Assembly: GCF_014207135.1 (NCBI RefSeq) | Contig: NZ_JACHCC010000004.1 | Location: 186,001 to 250,000 of the forward strand | DNA: 64,000 bases | Source: Pedobacter cryoconitis | GTDB lineage: Bacteria > Bacteroidota > Bacteroidia > Sphingobacteriales > Sphingobacteriaceae | Direction: 5' to 3' | In this document: positions 27,093 through 34,729 of the stretch, piece by piece | Position numbering within the stretch: position 1 is the stretch's first letter | Layout: each line of letters starts with the position of its first letter | Translations under genes and position numbers: made by a program | The notes under the pieces: generated by a model | Database searches by the model: none | Told to the model about the DNA's origin: nothing | What the model saw: only the letters and a program-made list of their open reading frames with translations

Positions 27093-27144
27093 AAAGGCGG
27101 TTAAATATGTTCACTTGCGTAAGTGAACATATTTAACCGCCTTT
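27093..27144. terminator. 24-bp perfect bidirectional terminator
   Basis: The arms 27093-27116 and 27121-27144 are perfect reverse complements around the tetraloop GCGT. It lies between the convergent hexosaminidase and psd genes and can serve both. The stem starts one base after the TAA of the hexosaminidase gene. Confidence 0.92.
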
Positions 27145-27164
27145 AATTTATGCTTTATTCCAGC

Positions 27165-27824
27165 CTATGCCAGTTCCGCTAAAACAGTAATACCGCCTTT
27201 AACGACCTGATTTAATTCCAGATTAACTTTGGTTCCTAACGGCAGAAATATATCTACTCTCGAGCCGAACTTAATGAAACCAAATTCTTTACTTTGTTCT
27301 ACTACGTCACCCTCTTTAACATACCATACAATTCTTCTGGCCAAAGCTCCGGCAATCTGTCTGAATAATACAGGAGTGCCATTTGCATGTTCTACGACAA
27401 CGGTTGTACGCTCATTTTCTGTAGATGATTTAGGATTCCAGGCTGCTAAATATTTTCCGGGATGATATTTGAAAAATTTAACCACTCCGGCAATTGGGTT
27501 TCTGTTAATATGCACATTTACAGGTGACATAAAAATAGATACCTGTAATCTTTTGTCTTTAAAATATTCACCTTCCTGAGTTTCTTCAATAACTACAACT
27601 TTACCATCAGCAGGGCAGATGACCAGATTATTGCCAGTTACAAATGGTCTGGATGGGTTTCTGAAAAACTGTAGTACTATGATAAATAAAGCGAATGAAG
27701 CGATATATACAATCCATCTTAACCAGGTGACATCAGCAAATCTATAGTCGATAATGGCATTTAATATAAAGATAAAAAGGATTGAGAGTGCGATGGTTGT
27801 ATAACCTTCTTTATGTATTGTCAT
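27165..27824 (-). CDS. psd: Phosphatidylserine decarboxylase family protein
   Basis: The 219-residue enzyme converts phosphatidylserine to phosphatidylethanolamine. It belongs to the short (archaeal/Bacteroidota-type) Psd group. Two membrane segments form the N-terminus (TIALSILFIFILNAIID; IVYIASFALFIIVLQFF). The conserved stretch ICPADGKVVVIEE, the segment FMSPVNVHINRNPIAG and the self-cleavage site FGSRVDIF are visible; cleavage between Gly187 and Ser188 would create the pyruvoyl cofactor. The usual partner pssA is not in the window. A weak -7 box, CAATTTTG (one mismatch), lies at 27847-27854 on the minus strand. Confidence 0.92.
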   Translation of the reverse strand: MTIHKEGYTTIALSILFIFILNAIIDYRFADVTWLRWIVYIASFALFIIVLQFFRNPSRPFVTGNNLVICPADGKVVVIEETQEGEYFKDKRLQVSIFMSPVNVHINRNPIAGVVKFFKYHPGKYLAAWNPKSSTENERTTVVVEHANGTPVLFRQIAGALARRIVWYVKEGDVVEQSKEFGFIKFGSRVDIFLPLGTKVNLELNQVVKGGITVLAELA

Positions 27825-27870
27825 TTAGTTATAAATATGTTTGATGCAAAATTGTGAAAAATTTACGGAA

Positions 27871-27900
27871 ATCGGGCTAAAGAATCGGGCTAAAGAATCG
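27871..27900. repeat. 13-bp tandem repeat, 2.3 copies
   Basis: ATCGGGCTAAAGA occurs at 27871-27883 and 27884-27896, with ATCG starting a third copy. It lies between the end of hpt and the psd promoter region. Confidence 0.7.
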
Positions 27901-27903
27901 AGA

Positions 27904-28446
27904 TCAGGAAATTGTGCGGTAAATATGTTTAAGGTTTCTGCCCAGTTCATCATAATCCAGACCATAGCCAACTACAAATTCATTAGGAATTTCAAACCCG
28001 ATGTATTCCAGTTCTTGAATAGGTGAAAGGATAGCCTCAGGTTTGAATAAAAGGCTGCATACACGGACAGAGGCCGGCTGTTGCAGATAAACTTTTTCCA
28101 ATATATATTTTAAAGTAAAACCGGTATCTACAATGTCTTCTACTAAAATCAGGTTCCGGTCTTTAAGATTTTCCGGAAGTCCGAATACTTCTTTCATTTC
28201 GCCGCTGCTTGTCGTGCCCTTATAGCTCGAAACTTTCATAAAAGCTACCTCGCAAGGAATATTTACTTCCTTCAGTAAATCAGCCATAAACAGAAAACTT
28301 CCGTTTAATACCCCAACAAAAATTGGGCGTTTATCTTCATATTCAGCATTGATCTGTGCCGCTATTAATTTGATGCGCTCATTAATGCGCTCATTCGTGA
28401 TCGATATCTCGAATTTTCTGTCTCCAACTTCTATCGTGTTCATCAT
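27904..28446 (-). CDS. hpt: Hypoxanthine phosphoribosyltransferase
   Basis: The 180-residue enzyme salvages hypoxanthine (and guanine) to the nucleotide with PRPP. The PRPP-binding loop is LILVEDIVDTGFTLKYI. The flexible-loop region is VSSYKGTTSSGE, and the C-terminus has the purine-binding FVVGYGLDYDELGRNL. The start has two consecutive ATG codons. It begins 4 nt after the end of the GT51 gene and is very probably in the same operon. Confidence 0.94.
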   Translation of the reverse strand: MMNTIEVGDRKFEISITNERINERIKLIAAQINAEYEDKRPIFVGVLNGSFLFMADLLKEVNIPCEVAFMKVSSYKGTTSSGEMKEVFGLPENLKDRNLILVEDIVDTGFTLKYILEKVYLQQPASVRVCSLLFKPEAILSPIQELEYIGFEIPNEFVVGYGLDYDELGRNLKHIYRTIS

Positions 28447-28450
28447 TTCT

Positions 28451-30616
28451 TTATAACGAAGGATTTGCTTCCTTTTCTTTGCGGCGTTGTTCTCTCCGCT
28501 CTCTTCGCAATTCTTTTTTTGTTTTTTTTACTGTATCCTGTACTGATAATTGTCTTGCCGTTGTGTCTTTCTTCTCTTTTTTGGAACGACCAAATAACCT
28601 GTCAAAAAGATTTTTTGATTCGTCCTGCATTTTAACCGGTGAATCTGTATCGACATCAAAGGCCGCCGCCGCAGTATCAACCTTTGCCGAGTCTGGTAGC
28701 AGGTATTGACGTAGTCCTGGTCTCAGTCTTACATTGTAAAAACCATAACCGCTGGTATCCGCAGGCGTCAGACCACGCCTGGCCATTATTCTTCCCATAT
28801 ATCTGAAATATGGCAGCATATAGTCTTTCAGTCCGCCATCTCCGCGGAATTTGAACATAGCTATTTTAGGACGGGGAACAATATTAGCCAGAAATATCCC
28901 TTCGCCAATGTTCAGTTCTGCCGGGCTTTTACCAAAGTATTGTCTAGATGCCTCTCCGATTCCATAGATGTTTTTACCCATCTCAATGATGTTGAAATAG
29001 ACCTCCAGCATCCTTTGTTTACTCACCAGGTGATTATTTTCAATTAACCATACAATCAGGATCTCTTCGGCTTTACGTGCAAGTGTCTTTTGACGGCTTA
29101 GAAATACATTTTTTACCAGCTGCATAGAAATTGTACTTCCTCCTCTGACGAATTTTTTCTCCTTGAAATTGATCACAAATGACTTACGGATTGATTCTTC
29201 CACAAAACCTTTGTGTGTATAAAAAGAAGGATCTTCAGAGGTTAGCAGTGCATTTTTAAAGTTGCTGGAAATCTGTGAAAGCGGGGTGTAATTTGGATTG
29301 GAAGGCCCGATCATAATATCGCGCATAGGCTTTCCATACTCATAAGGAGTATAAATGAAGGGCTCGTTGATCTTCTGCAGATTTAATTTGCCCCATTTTA
29401 CAATTTTGAACCCAAATGGAGTAAGTGTAGAATTGAATTTCAGACTATCTGGTGTTTTACTGTCGAGGTAAAAATTAAGGTCATACTTAATTTTTCCTTT
29501 AACCTGTAATCCATCCAGCGATTCAAATAACCCCTCGGGAAAAGCATTTAAAACAGCCTGAGCATCCTGTTCATCAGCATGAAGTTTTACTTCATAAATT
29601 TTGTTTGGTGACAAAGTATATTTTAAATAAGGATGTATCGCAGCGTCTTTCAGAAACACAGTGGATGTGCTGTCAAGAGCAACAAAGTTTGGGCCGATCA
29701 GCATGTCTGCATTGATCTTTGCATCCTTTACAATTATGTCATTAGAAGCGATTTTAGCATGGTTGATCAATAGATTTTTAACTGACCAGGAACCTGATAT
29801 TTTGAAATTGTCCCCACTGTATTCCGCACTTTTCATTTCAGTCCGGACAGTGTCAAAACTAAGTTTCGCATGCAATTTATTTTCGAGATAAGGTAGTTCC
29901 ACTTTTTTACCATCGGCAAAGAAAAGGACGTCCATTTGCTTTTTACCCGGCTTTAGTTTACCGTTAATATGCCAGGTTGCCTCATGATCATTGACCAGTA
30001 TAGTAGATTTCAGATCACCCCCGTCTATAGTTGCCGTTGTTGTAAGAAAATTCAGTTTTGCCGTATCGTTATCATTCAGGGTAAACAACAGATTTTTCAT
30101 CTCCATGTCATCAGGGATCTTATTTAATACCTGGTTGAGTATGTCATGGGCAATATCACTCAGATCAATTTTTGATTTATTATCTGTTTTATCTTTCTTT
30201 TTCCGTTTCAGGATAAAGTCAAGATTGGTGAGGCTGTCTTTGAGTACAACACTTACTTTACCAGAATTCAATACAACTTCAGCCAGTTTTACATCACCAA
30301 AAAGCAAAGGGAATAATTTAACGCCTACAGTCAGATCTGCTACAGTAGATAAAGTATCCCGGTCTTTTGGGACTACTGAAATATTTTTCATATGCACTGT
30401 ACTCAGTCCGTTGAAGCCTGCTTCACTTATTTTTATCTTAAGTCCATAATCAGTATCTGCTTTTTTTATAGCCTTGGCTATCATTTGTTTGAGTAGAGCC
30501 TCTCTTTTGCTGTAAGCAATGGTCCCCACGATAGCGATTAATACAAGAAATATTCCCAGAACCCATGCACCAACTTTGATGTATTTTTTAGGAATGTTAA
30601 TTTTTGGAAGATGCAT
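28451..30616 (-). CDS. AsmA-like / GT51 peptidoglycan glycosyltransferase fusion
   Basis: This 721-residue protein has one N-terminal membrane span (residues ~16-35). A ~400-residue periplasmic region follows that reads like AsmA/DUF-type lipid- or outer-membrane-related proteins (HMKNISVVPKDRDTLSTVAD; LTVGVKLFPLLFGDVKLAEV). Only then, at about residues 440-620, comes a GT51 transglycosylase with the catalytic Glu461 motif EDPSFYTHKG, RGGSTISMQLVKNVFLS and EVYFNIIEMGKNIYGIGEAS. GT51 enzymes polymerise lipid II into glycan strands. No transpeptidase domain follows; instead there is a linker and a very basic tail (KKELRRERREQRRKEKE). It is thus a monofunctional glycosyltransferase with an unusual front half. 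Confidence 0.87.
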   Translation of the reverse strand: MHLPKINIPKKYIKVGAWVLGIFLVLIAIVGTIAYSKREALLKQMIAKAIKKADTDYGLKIKISEAGFNGLSTVHMKNISVVPKDRDTLSTVADLTVGVKLFPLLFGDVKLAEVVLNSGKVSVVLKDSLTNLDFILKRKKKDKTDNKSKIDLSDIAHDILNQVLNKIPDDMEMKNLLFTLNDNDTAKLNFLTTTATIDGGDLKSTILVNDHEATWHINGKLKPGKKQMDVLFFADGKKVELPYLENKLHAKLSFDTVRTEMKSAEYSGDNFKISGSWSVKNLLINHAKIASNDIIVKDAKINADMLIGPNFVALDSTSTVFLKDAAIHPYLKYTLSPNKIYEVKLHADEQDAQAVLNAFPEGLFESLDGLQVKGKIKYDLNFYLDSKTPDSLKFNSTLTPFGFKIVKWGKLNLQKINEPFIYTPYEYGKPMRDIMIGPSNPNYTPLSQISSNFKNALLTSEDPSFYTHKGFVEESIRKSFVINFKEKKFVRGGSTISMQLVKNVFLSRQKTLARKAEEILIVWLIENNHLVSKQRMLEVYFNIIEMGKNIYGIGEASRQYFGKSPAELNIGEGIFLANIVPRPKIAMFKFRGDGGLKDYMLPYFRYMGRIMARRGLTPADTSGYGFYNVRLRPGLRQYLLPDSAKVDTAAAAFDVDTDSPVKMQDESKNLFDRLFGRSKKEKKDTTARQLSVQDTVKKTKKELRRERREQRRKEKEANPSL

Positions 30617-30722
30617 GCTGTAAAATAGGTGTTTAATTGCTTAACGTTAAATGCAAATGTTTATTTCGTGTTAAAATTACACTTAAAAAGCCTAAAATCA
30701 ATTAATTGTACCGTCCTTTTGT

Positions 30723-30730
30723 TAATTTTG
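30723..30730 (+). promoter_or_regulatory. Promoter -7 element directly before mrp
   Basis: TAATTTTG is a perfect TAnnTTTG box ending only 4 nt before the ATG at 30735. The transcript would therefore have almost no 5' leader. The nearest -33 candidate (TTG 30706-30708) is 14 nt upstream, shorter than normal spacing. Confidence 0.5.
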
Positions 30731-30734
30731 GGCA

Positions 30735-31811
30735 ATGAATATTAGCAAGGAACAAGTTTTAGCAGCTTTGAGAAATGTCGAAGACCCTGATCTTAAAAAA
30801 GATCTGGTGACTTTGAACATGATCAAAGAGCTGAGCATCGAAGATAAAAAAATTACTTTCACTTTAGAACTCACCACTCCTGCGTGTCCGATGAAAGATA
30901 TGCTGAAAAATGCTTGTCTGAATGCAATCAGGCATTTTGTTGATAAGGAGGCTGAAATAGAGATCAAAATAACCTCGAGGGTAACCAAGCCAAATGATAC
31001 AAACCAGTTGAAAGATATTAAAAATATTATTCTGGTGTCTTCAGGTAAAGGTGGGGTTGGAAAATCAACGGTTGCCAGTAATCTGGCAGTCACATTGGCT
31101 GCTGATGGCGCTAAAGTAGGTTTAATCGACGCAGATATCTATGGGCCTTCTGTCCCTACGATGTTTGGTTTGCTAGGTGCTAAGCCCAGTGCGAGGGAAA
31201 CGGCTGATGGAAAAACGTTAATATTGCCTATCGAAAAGTATGGGATCAAATTGTTATCTTTAGGTTTCTTTGCAGATCCCGATCAGCCTGTGCCATGGCG
31301 TGGCCCGATGGCTTCGAATGCAATTAAACAGTTATTCAATGACGCAGACTGGGGTGAGCTTGACTACCTGATTGTGGATCTTCCTCCGGGAACCGGAGAT
31401 ATTCATATCACGATTACTCAGAGTTTTCCGATTGCAGGCGCGGTAATTGTAACTACCCCTCAGCAGGTTGCCCTGGCTGATACAAGAAAAGGGCTTGCCA
31501 TGTTCAGGATGCCATCAATTAACATTCCGGTATTAGGAGTAATTGAAAATATGGCTTATTTTACGCCGGAAGAATTGCCTGAAAACAAATATTACATTTT
31601 CGGTAAAGACGGTGGTAAAGCGCTGGCAGCATCTTTTGATGTTCCGTTTTTAGGCGAATTGCCTTTGGTTCAGGGGATCACTGAAGGAGGGGATAGTGGT
31701 ACGCCAATTGCAATGGATAGAGAAAGCCAGACAGCCTTAGCCTTCTCGGTTATGGCTGGAAAGATTGCACAACAGATTGCAATTAATAATGCATTGCGGA
31801 CAGATAGCTAA
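30735..31811 (+). CDS. Mrp/NBP35-type iron-sulfur cluster carrier ATPase
   Basis: The 358-residue protein starts with a MIP18/DUF59 domain (residues ~5-80: VEDPDLKKDLVTLNMI, LTTPACPMKDML). The P-loop ATPase follows with the deviant Walker A SGKGGVGKST at 103-112, DADIYGPSVPTMFG, and YLIVDLPPGTGDIH. Mrp proteins bind and transfer [4Fe-4S] clusters. The CxxC often found near the C-terminus of this family is not visible in this sequence (the region reads ENMAYFTPEELPENKYYIFG), which is common in Bacteroidota versions. It is followed 33 nt later by a NifU-type scaffold gene, consistent with an Fe-S assembly operon. Confidence 0.93.
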   Translation: MNISKEQVLAALRNVEDPDLKKDLVTLNMIKELSIEDKKITFTLELTTPACPMKDMLKNACLNAIRHFVDKEAEIEIKITSRVTKPNDTNQLKDIKNIILVSSGKGGVGKSTVASNLAVTLAADGAKVGLIDADIYGPSVPTMFGLLGAKPSARETADGKTLILPIEKYGIKLLSLGFFADPDQPVPWRGPMASNAIKQLFNDADWGELDYLIVDLPPGTGDIHITITQSFPIAGAVIVTTPQQVALADTRKGLAMFRMPSINIPVLGVIENMAYFTPEELPENKYYIFGKDGGKALAASFDVPFLGELPLVQGITEGGDSGTPIAMDRESQTALAFSVMAGKIAQQIAINNALRTDS

Positions 31812-31844
31812 AAAATTAGTAAATTTATATTTTTAAAATATATC

Positions 31845-32090
31845 ATGGAATTATTAGAACAAGTAGAACAGGCATTAGAAACGATCCGTCCTTATCTTAA
31901 GGCTGATGGCGGAGATGTGGCTGTTGAAGAAATTACAACGGATAATGTGGTTAAATTGAAGTTATTAGGTAATTGCGGATCTTGCAAAATGAGCTTTATG
32001 ACTATGAAAGCAGGAATTGAGCAGGCTATTATGAAAGCCGTACCACAAATAACAGGAGTTGAGGCGATTAACTTAACCGAGTCGGTTTAA
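31845..32090 (+). CDS. NifU C-terminal-domain Fe-S scaffold protein
   Basis: An 81-residue single-domain NifU/Nfu protein. The conserved core IRPYLKADGGDVAVEEI and the cluster-binding C44-G-S-C47 within GNCGSCKMSFMTMKAGIE are clear. It can hold a [4Fe-4S] cluster between two subunits. It is next to the Mrp carrier and is probably cotranscribed. Confidence 0.94.
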   Translation: MELLEQVEQALETIRPYLKADGGDVAVEEITTDNVVKLKLLGNCGSCKMSFMTMKAGIEQAIMKAVPQITGVEAINLTESV

Positions 32091-32132
32091 TCCATTTAAC
32101 ATAATTTAACTAGCCAGCTAGGGAATTACAGT

Positions 32133-32140
32133 TATTTTTG
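32133..32140 (+). promoter_or_regulatory. Promoter -7 element directly before the 32145 gene
   Basis: TATTTTTG matches TAnnTTTG and ends 4 nt before the ATG at 32145. No good -33 box was seen. The short distance predicts a nearly leaderless mRNA. Confidence 0.45.
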
Positions 32141-32144
32141 TACG

Positions 32145-32792
32145 ATGAAATACATTTTCACGTTGATTTTTGTCTTTTTTACGGCGGGGCTGTTTGCGCA
32201 ACAGGTACCTGCGGGAAAAAGACTGATTCAATTTTCGGGTATTATAACAGACCGGGACAGTAGTTTTGTTGTCCCTTATGTCACTATAACTAATAAATCC
32301 AACCAGGAACAGCGCTATGCTGCCAATTATAAAGGTTACTTTTCATTTGTTGCCCATCCAGGTGATACTTTAGTTTACAACGCAATCGGATATACTGATA
32401 AAACGGTTATTATTCCATTGTCAGTTAAAGATGCGAAGTACACTGAGATGGTTAAGATGAAATCTGAGATTGTTTATCTTCCGGCTGTACGTGTTTATCC
32501 ATGGGCCACTGTGGAGGAGTTTACCAAGGATTTTCTCTCTATGAAAGTAGCTGATGATGATATGGAAATTGCAAGGAAGAATATGTCTGCACGCTCAATT
32601 AATGGAAAAATTCAATATCTCCCCAGGGATGCCGGAGAGATATCGTCTACGAATTTCCGTATAGACCAGGAAAGGGCGTTGAATAGAAATATGGTTCAAA
32701 GCAACCCTTTGTTAAATCCATTTGCCTGGGGTAAATTAATGCAACAGATTTTTAACGGAGATAAAAGCAGGCAGACAAGTAGCAGTAACTAG
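32145..32792 (+). CDS. Secreted CarboxypepD_reg-like protein, unknown
   Basis: The 215-residue product has a signal peptide ending LFAQ (about residue 19). An immunoglobulin-like CarboxypepD_reg domain follows (about 28-110: FSGIITDRDSSFVVPYVTIT; YFSFVAHPGDTLVYNAIGY). The remainder is charged and mainly helical, with a conserved-looking YPWATVEEFTKDFLSM. Comparable small proteins are common in Bacteroidota, but none has a settled function. The stop TAG shares the sequence CTAG with the stop of the convergent deformylase gene. Confidence 0.72.
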   Translation: MKYIFTLIFVFFTAGLFAQQVPAGKRLIQFSGIITDRDSSFVVPYVTITNKSNQEQRYAANYKGYFSFVAHPGDTLVYNAIGYTDKTVIIPLSVKDAKYTEMVKMKSEIVYLPAVRVYPWATVEEFTKDFLSMKVADDDMEIARKNMSARSINGKIQYLPRDAGEISSTNFRIDQERALNRNMVQSNPLLNPFAWGKLMQQIFNGDKSRQTSSSN

Positions 32793-33352
32793 CGCTTCTT
32801 ATTGCGTTGTTGCGGGAATTTCATTTTGTAGTCTGCGCGAACATCTCCCCTGGAAATAGAATCCAGTTTAGATTTCAGCATTCTTTTACGCAGTAAGCTC
32901 AGCGTGTCGGTAAATAACTTTCCTTCAATATGATCATATTCATGCTGTACTACACGTGCAGGCATGGCAGATAAGGCTTCTTCATGCATTACCCAATTCT
33001 CATCATAGTATTGGACCAGAACATTTGGTTTACGCATTACGTCTTCCCTGATTTCAGGAATACTCAGACAGCCTTCAGTAAAAGCCCATGGCTCACCTGA
33101 TTCTTCGAGTATAACAGCATTGATAAATACTCTTTTGAATCCTGGATTTCCGTCTTCGTCTGCACCTGTATCTACAATAAAAAGCCTGATTGGCAACCCT
33201 ATTTGCGGAGCGGCAAGACCAACACCATATGCTGCATACATCGTATCGAACATATTGCTGATCAGTTTTGTTAAATCCGGATAATTTTCATCTATGTTCT
33301 GGCATACTTTCCTTAAAACGGGATCTCCGTATGCTACAATTGGTAATTTCAT
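32789..33352 (-). CDS. def: Peptide deformylase
   Basis: The 187-residue metalloenzyme removes the formyl group from nascent protein N-termini. All three signature motifs are present: GVGLAAPQIGLP, EGCLSIP and QHEYDHIEG. They supply the metal ligands Cys and two His, and the catalytic Glu (in this family's HExxH reading, HEYDH). The open frame extends upstream to 33373, but MKLPIVAYGDPVLRK at 33352 is the standard N-terminus. It shares its stop codon region with the neighbouring gene and has a leader of about 80 nt with two hairpins. Confidence 0.95.
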   Translation of the reverse strand: MKLPIVAYGDPVLRKVCQNIDENYPDLTKLISNMFDTMYAAYGVGLAAPQIGLPIRLFIVDTGADEDGNPGFKRVFINAVILEESGEPWAFTEGCLSIPEIREDVMRKPNVLVQYYDENWVMHEEALSAMPARVVQHEYDHIEGKLFTDTLSLLRKRMLKSKLDSISRGDVRADYKMKFPQQRNKKR

Positions 33353-33377
33353 CTGTATAATTTTTATTAACACTTTT

Positions 33378-33443
33378 AATACACGAACTGTGTATTTGTT
33401 CGCTCTGCAATATATCTATTGCACTAATTAAGATACAAAAGTA
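33378..33443 (-). promoter_or_regulatory. Promoter and two-hairpin leader of def
   Basis: On the minus strand TACTTTTG (33443-33436) is a perfect -7 box. The leader behind it contains GCAATA-loop-TATTGC (33407-33422) and AATACAC-GAACT-GTGTATT (33378-33396), both perfect stems, before the ATG at 33352. No convincing -33 box was seen. Confidence 0.55.
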
Positions 33444-33449
33444 CGAATA

Positions 33450-34679
33450 TTACCCTAAAGGGTAAAAGGTTAGGACGCTAAGATTTTTTTCATCCAGAAT
33501 TTCATTGGCGATAGTTGCCATTTCACTGGTTCTTACAGCCTCTATTTTTTCAAAAACAGTTTCCAGACTATCAATTTTATTGTAATCAATCAGACTTTTT
33601 GCCATAGAAACAATTAATCCGATCCTGTTTTCTTCTCCCAGCGCAATCTGACCAATGAACTTATTTTTTGCTTTCTGTAACTGAACTTCCGTCAGTGGGT
33701 TTTCTCTGATTTTACGGAATTCTTTATAAATCAGAGACTGGGCACGATCAACTTTTTCTTTATCTGTACCAAAGTATAAAGTAAAAATACCAGTGTCGCT
33801 TAAAGGGCTGTACCCAGATTCTATGCTGTAGGCAATACCATGTTTTTCGCGGATCTGCAGATTCAGAATAGAACTCATCCCTGTACCACATAGCAGGTTA
33901 TTCAGCAATAACAATCCGGTTTTGAACGGGTGGTGCAGCGAATAGGCAGTAGAGCCTATCATTGTATGCGCCTGCATAATTGGTTTCTGGTCTATTCTGG
34001 TAATTACCGGGGATGAAGCAGGCGCCTTTCTGCTCTCCTGATGCAAATTCTCAGGAATCTCTTCATAATACTTTGTGAAAATTTTAACTGCTTTGGCTAG
34101 GCTGTAATTACCTAATACAGCAACAACAATTTTATCAGTATGATAATTGGCCGCAATAAAATTTTTGATATCCTGCTGAGAAAGTTTGTTTACACTTTCT
34201 GTAGTTCCTAAAATATTACGTCCTAAAGGATGATTTGCAAAAACAAGATCTTCAAAATCATCATATATGGCCTCTTCTGGCTGATCAAGATAAGAAGCAA
34301 TCTCATCCAGAATAACTCCTTTTTCCTTTTCCATTTCTTCTTCAGGGAAGGTGGAGTGAAATACGATATCATTAAATAATTCCAGTGTTCTGTCCAGGTA
34401 AGGATGCAGAAAAGAAGCATGGATACAAGTATATTCTTTTGTGGTATAGGCATTCAGGTCAGCTCCAACACTTTCCAGCCTGTTCAGAATTTGATTGGTA
34501 TTGCGTTTTTCTGTGCGTTTAAAGATTAAATGCTCAATGAAGTGGGCAAGGCCAGCCTGATTTTCATTTTCATCGCGGGACCCGCTGTTAACGATAATGC
34601 AGGCATGAGAAATTGCTGATGCAGAGGGTACGTGAAGAAGACGAATGCCATTCGGCAAAGTGTGTACGTTATATTCCAT
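33450..34679 (-). CDS. M16 family (insulinase-like) metallopeptidase
   Basis: The 409-residue protein carries the inverted zinc motif HxxEH, H46-F-I-E49-H50. The downstream Glu region EEAIYDDFEDLVFANHPLGR is also present, followed by a second, inactive M16_C domain with the R/Y pair region (HGIAYSIESGYSPLSDTGIFTLYFG). It is comparable to bacterial processing-peptidase-like YmxG/PqqL proteins. No signal peptide is present, so it is probably cytoplasmic. The frame opens at TTG 34688, but ATG 34679 is preferred because the TTG overlaps the promoter. The promoter lies only 6 nt upstream of this ATG. Confidence 0.9.
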   Translation of the reverse strand: MEYNVHTLPNGIRLLHVPSASAISHACIIVNSGSRDENENQAGLAHFIEHLIFKRTEKRNTNQILNRLESVGADLNAYTTKEYTCIHASFLHPYLDRTLELFNDIVFHSTFPEEEMEKEKGVILDEIASYLDQPEEAIYDDFEDLVFANHPLGRNILGTTESVNKLSQQDIKNFIAANYHTDKIVVAVLGNYSLAKAVKIFTKYYEEIPENLHQESRKAPASSPVITRIDQKPIMQAHTMIGSTAYSLHHPFKTGLLLLNNLLCGTGMSSILNLQIREKHGIAYSIESGYSPLSDTGIFTLYFGTDKEKVDRAQSLIYKEFRKIRENPLTEVQLQKAKNKFIGQIALGEENRIGLIVSMAKSLIDYNKIDSLETVFEKIEAVRTSEMATIANEILDEKNLSVLTFYPLG

Positions 34680-34685
34680 TCTTTG

Positions 34686-34714
34686 CAAAGATACAGAAGA
34701 ACATTGCTACCAAA
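34686..34714 (-). promoter_or_regulatory. Promoter of the M16 peptidase gene
   Basis: On the minus strand TTTG (34714-34711) is followed after 17 nt by TATCTTTG (34693-34686), the best complete promoter in the window. The box ends 6 nt before the ATG, so the transcript should start at or next to the start codon. Confidence 0.75.
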
Positions 34715-34729
34715 TTGTAATATTCTCTC

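Noticed and set aside
29991..30449. 152-codon open frame on the plus strand inside the GT51 gene
   Set aside because: It is antisense to a well-supported gene, has no recognisable domain, and is rich in Ser/Phe/Leu as expected from the complement of Lys/Asp codons.
30735..31811. Calling the mrp gene a chromosome-partitioning ParA
   Set aside because: The DUF59 front domain and the adjacent NifU gene point to Fe-S carrier function.
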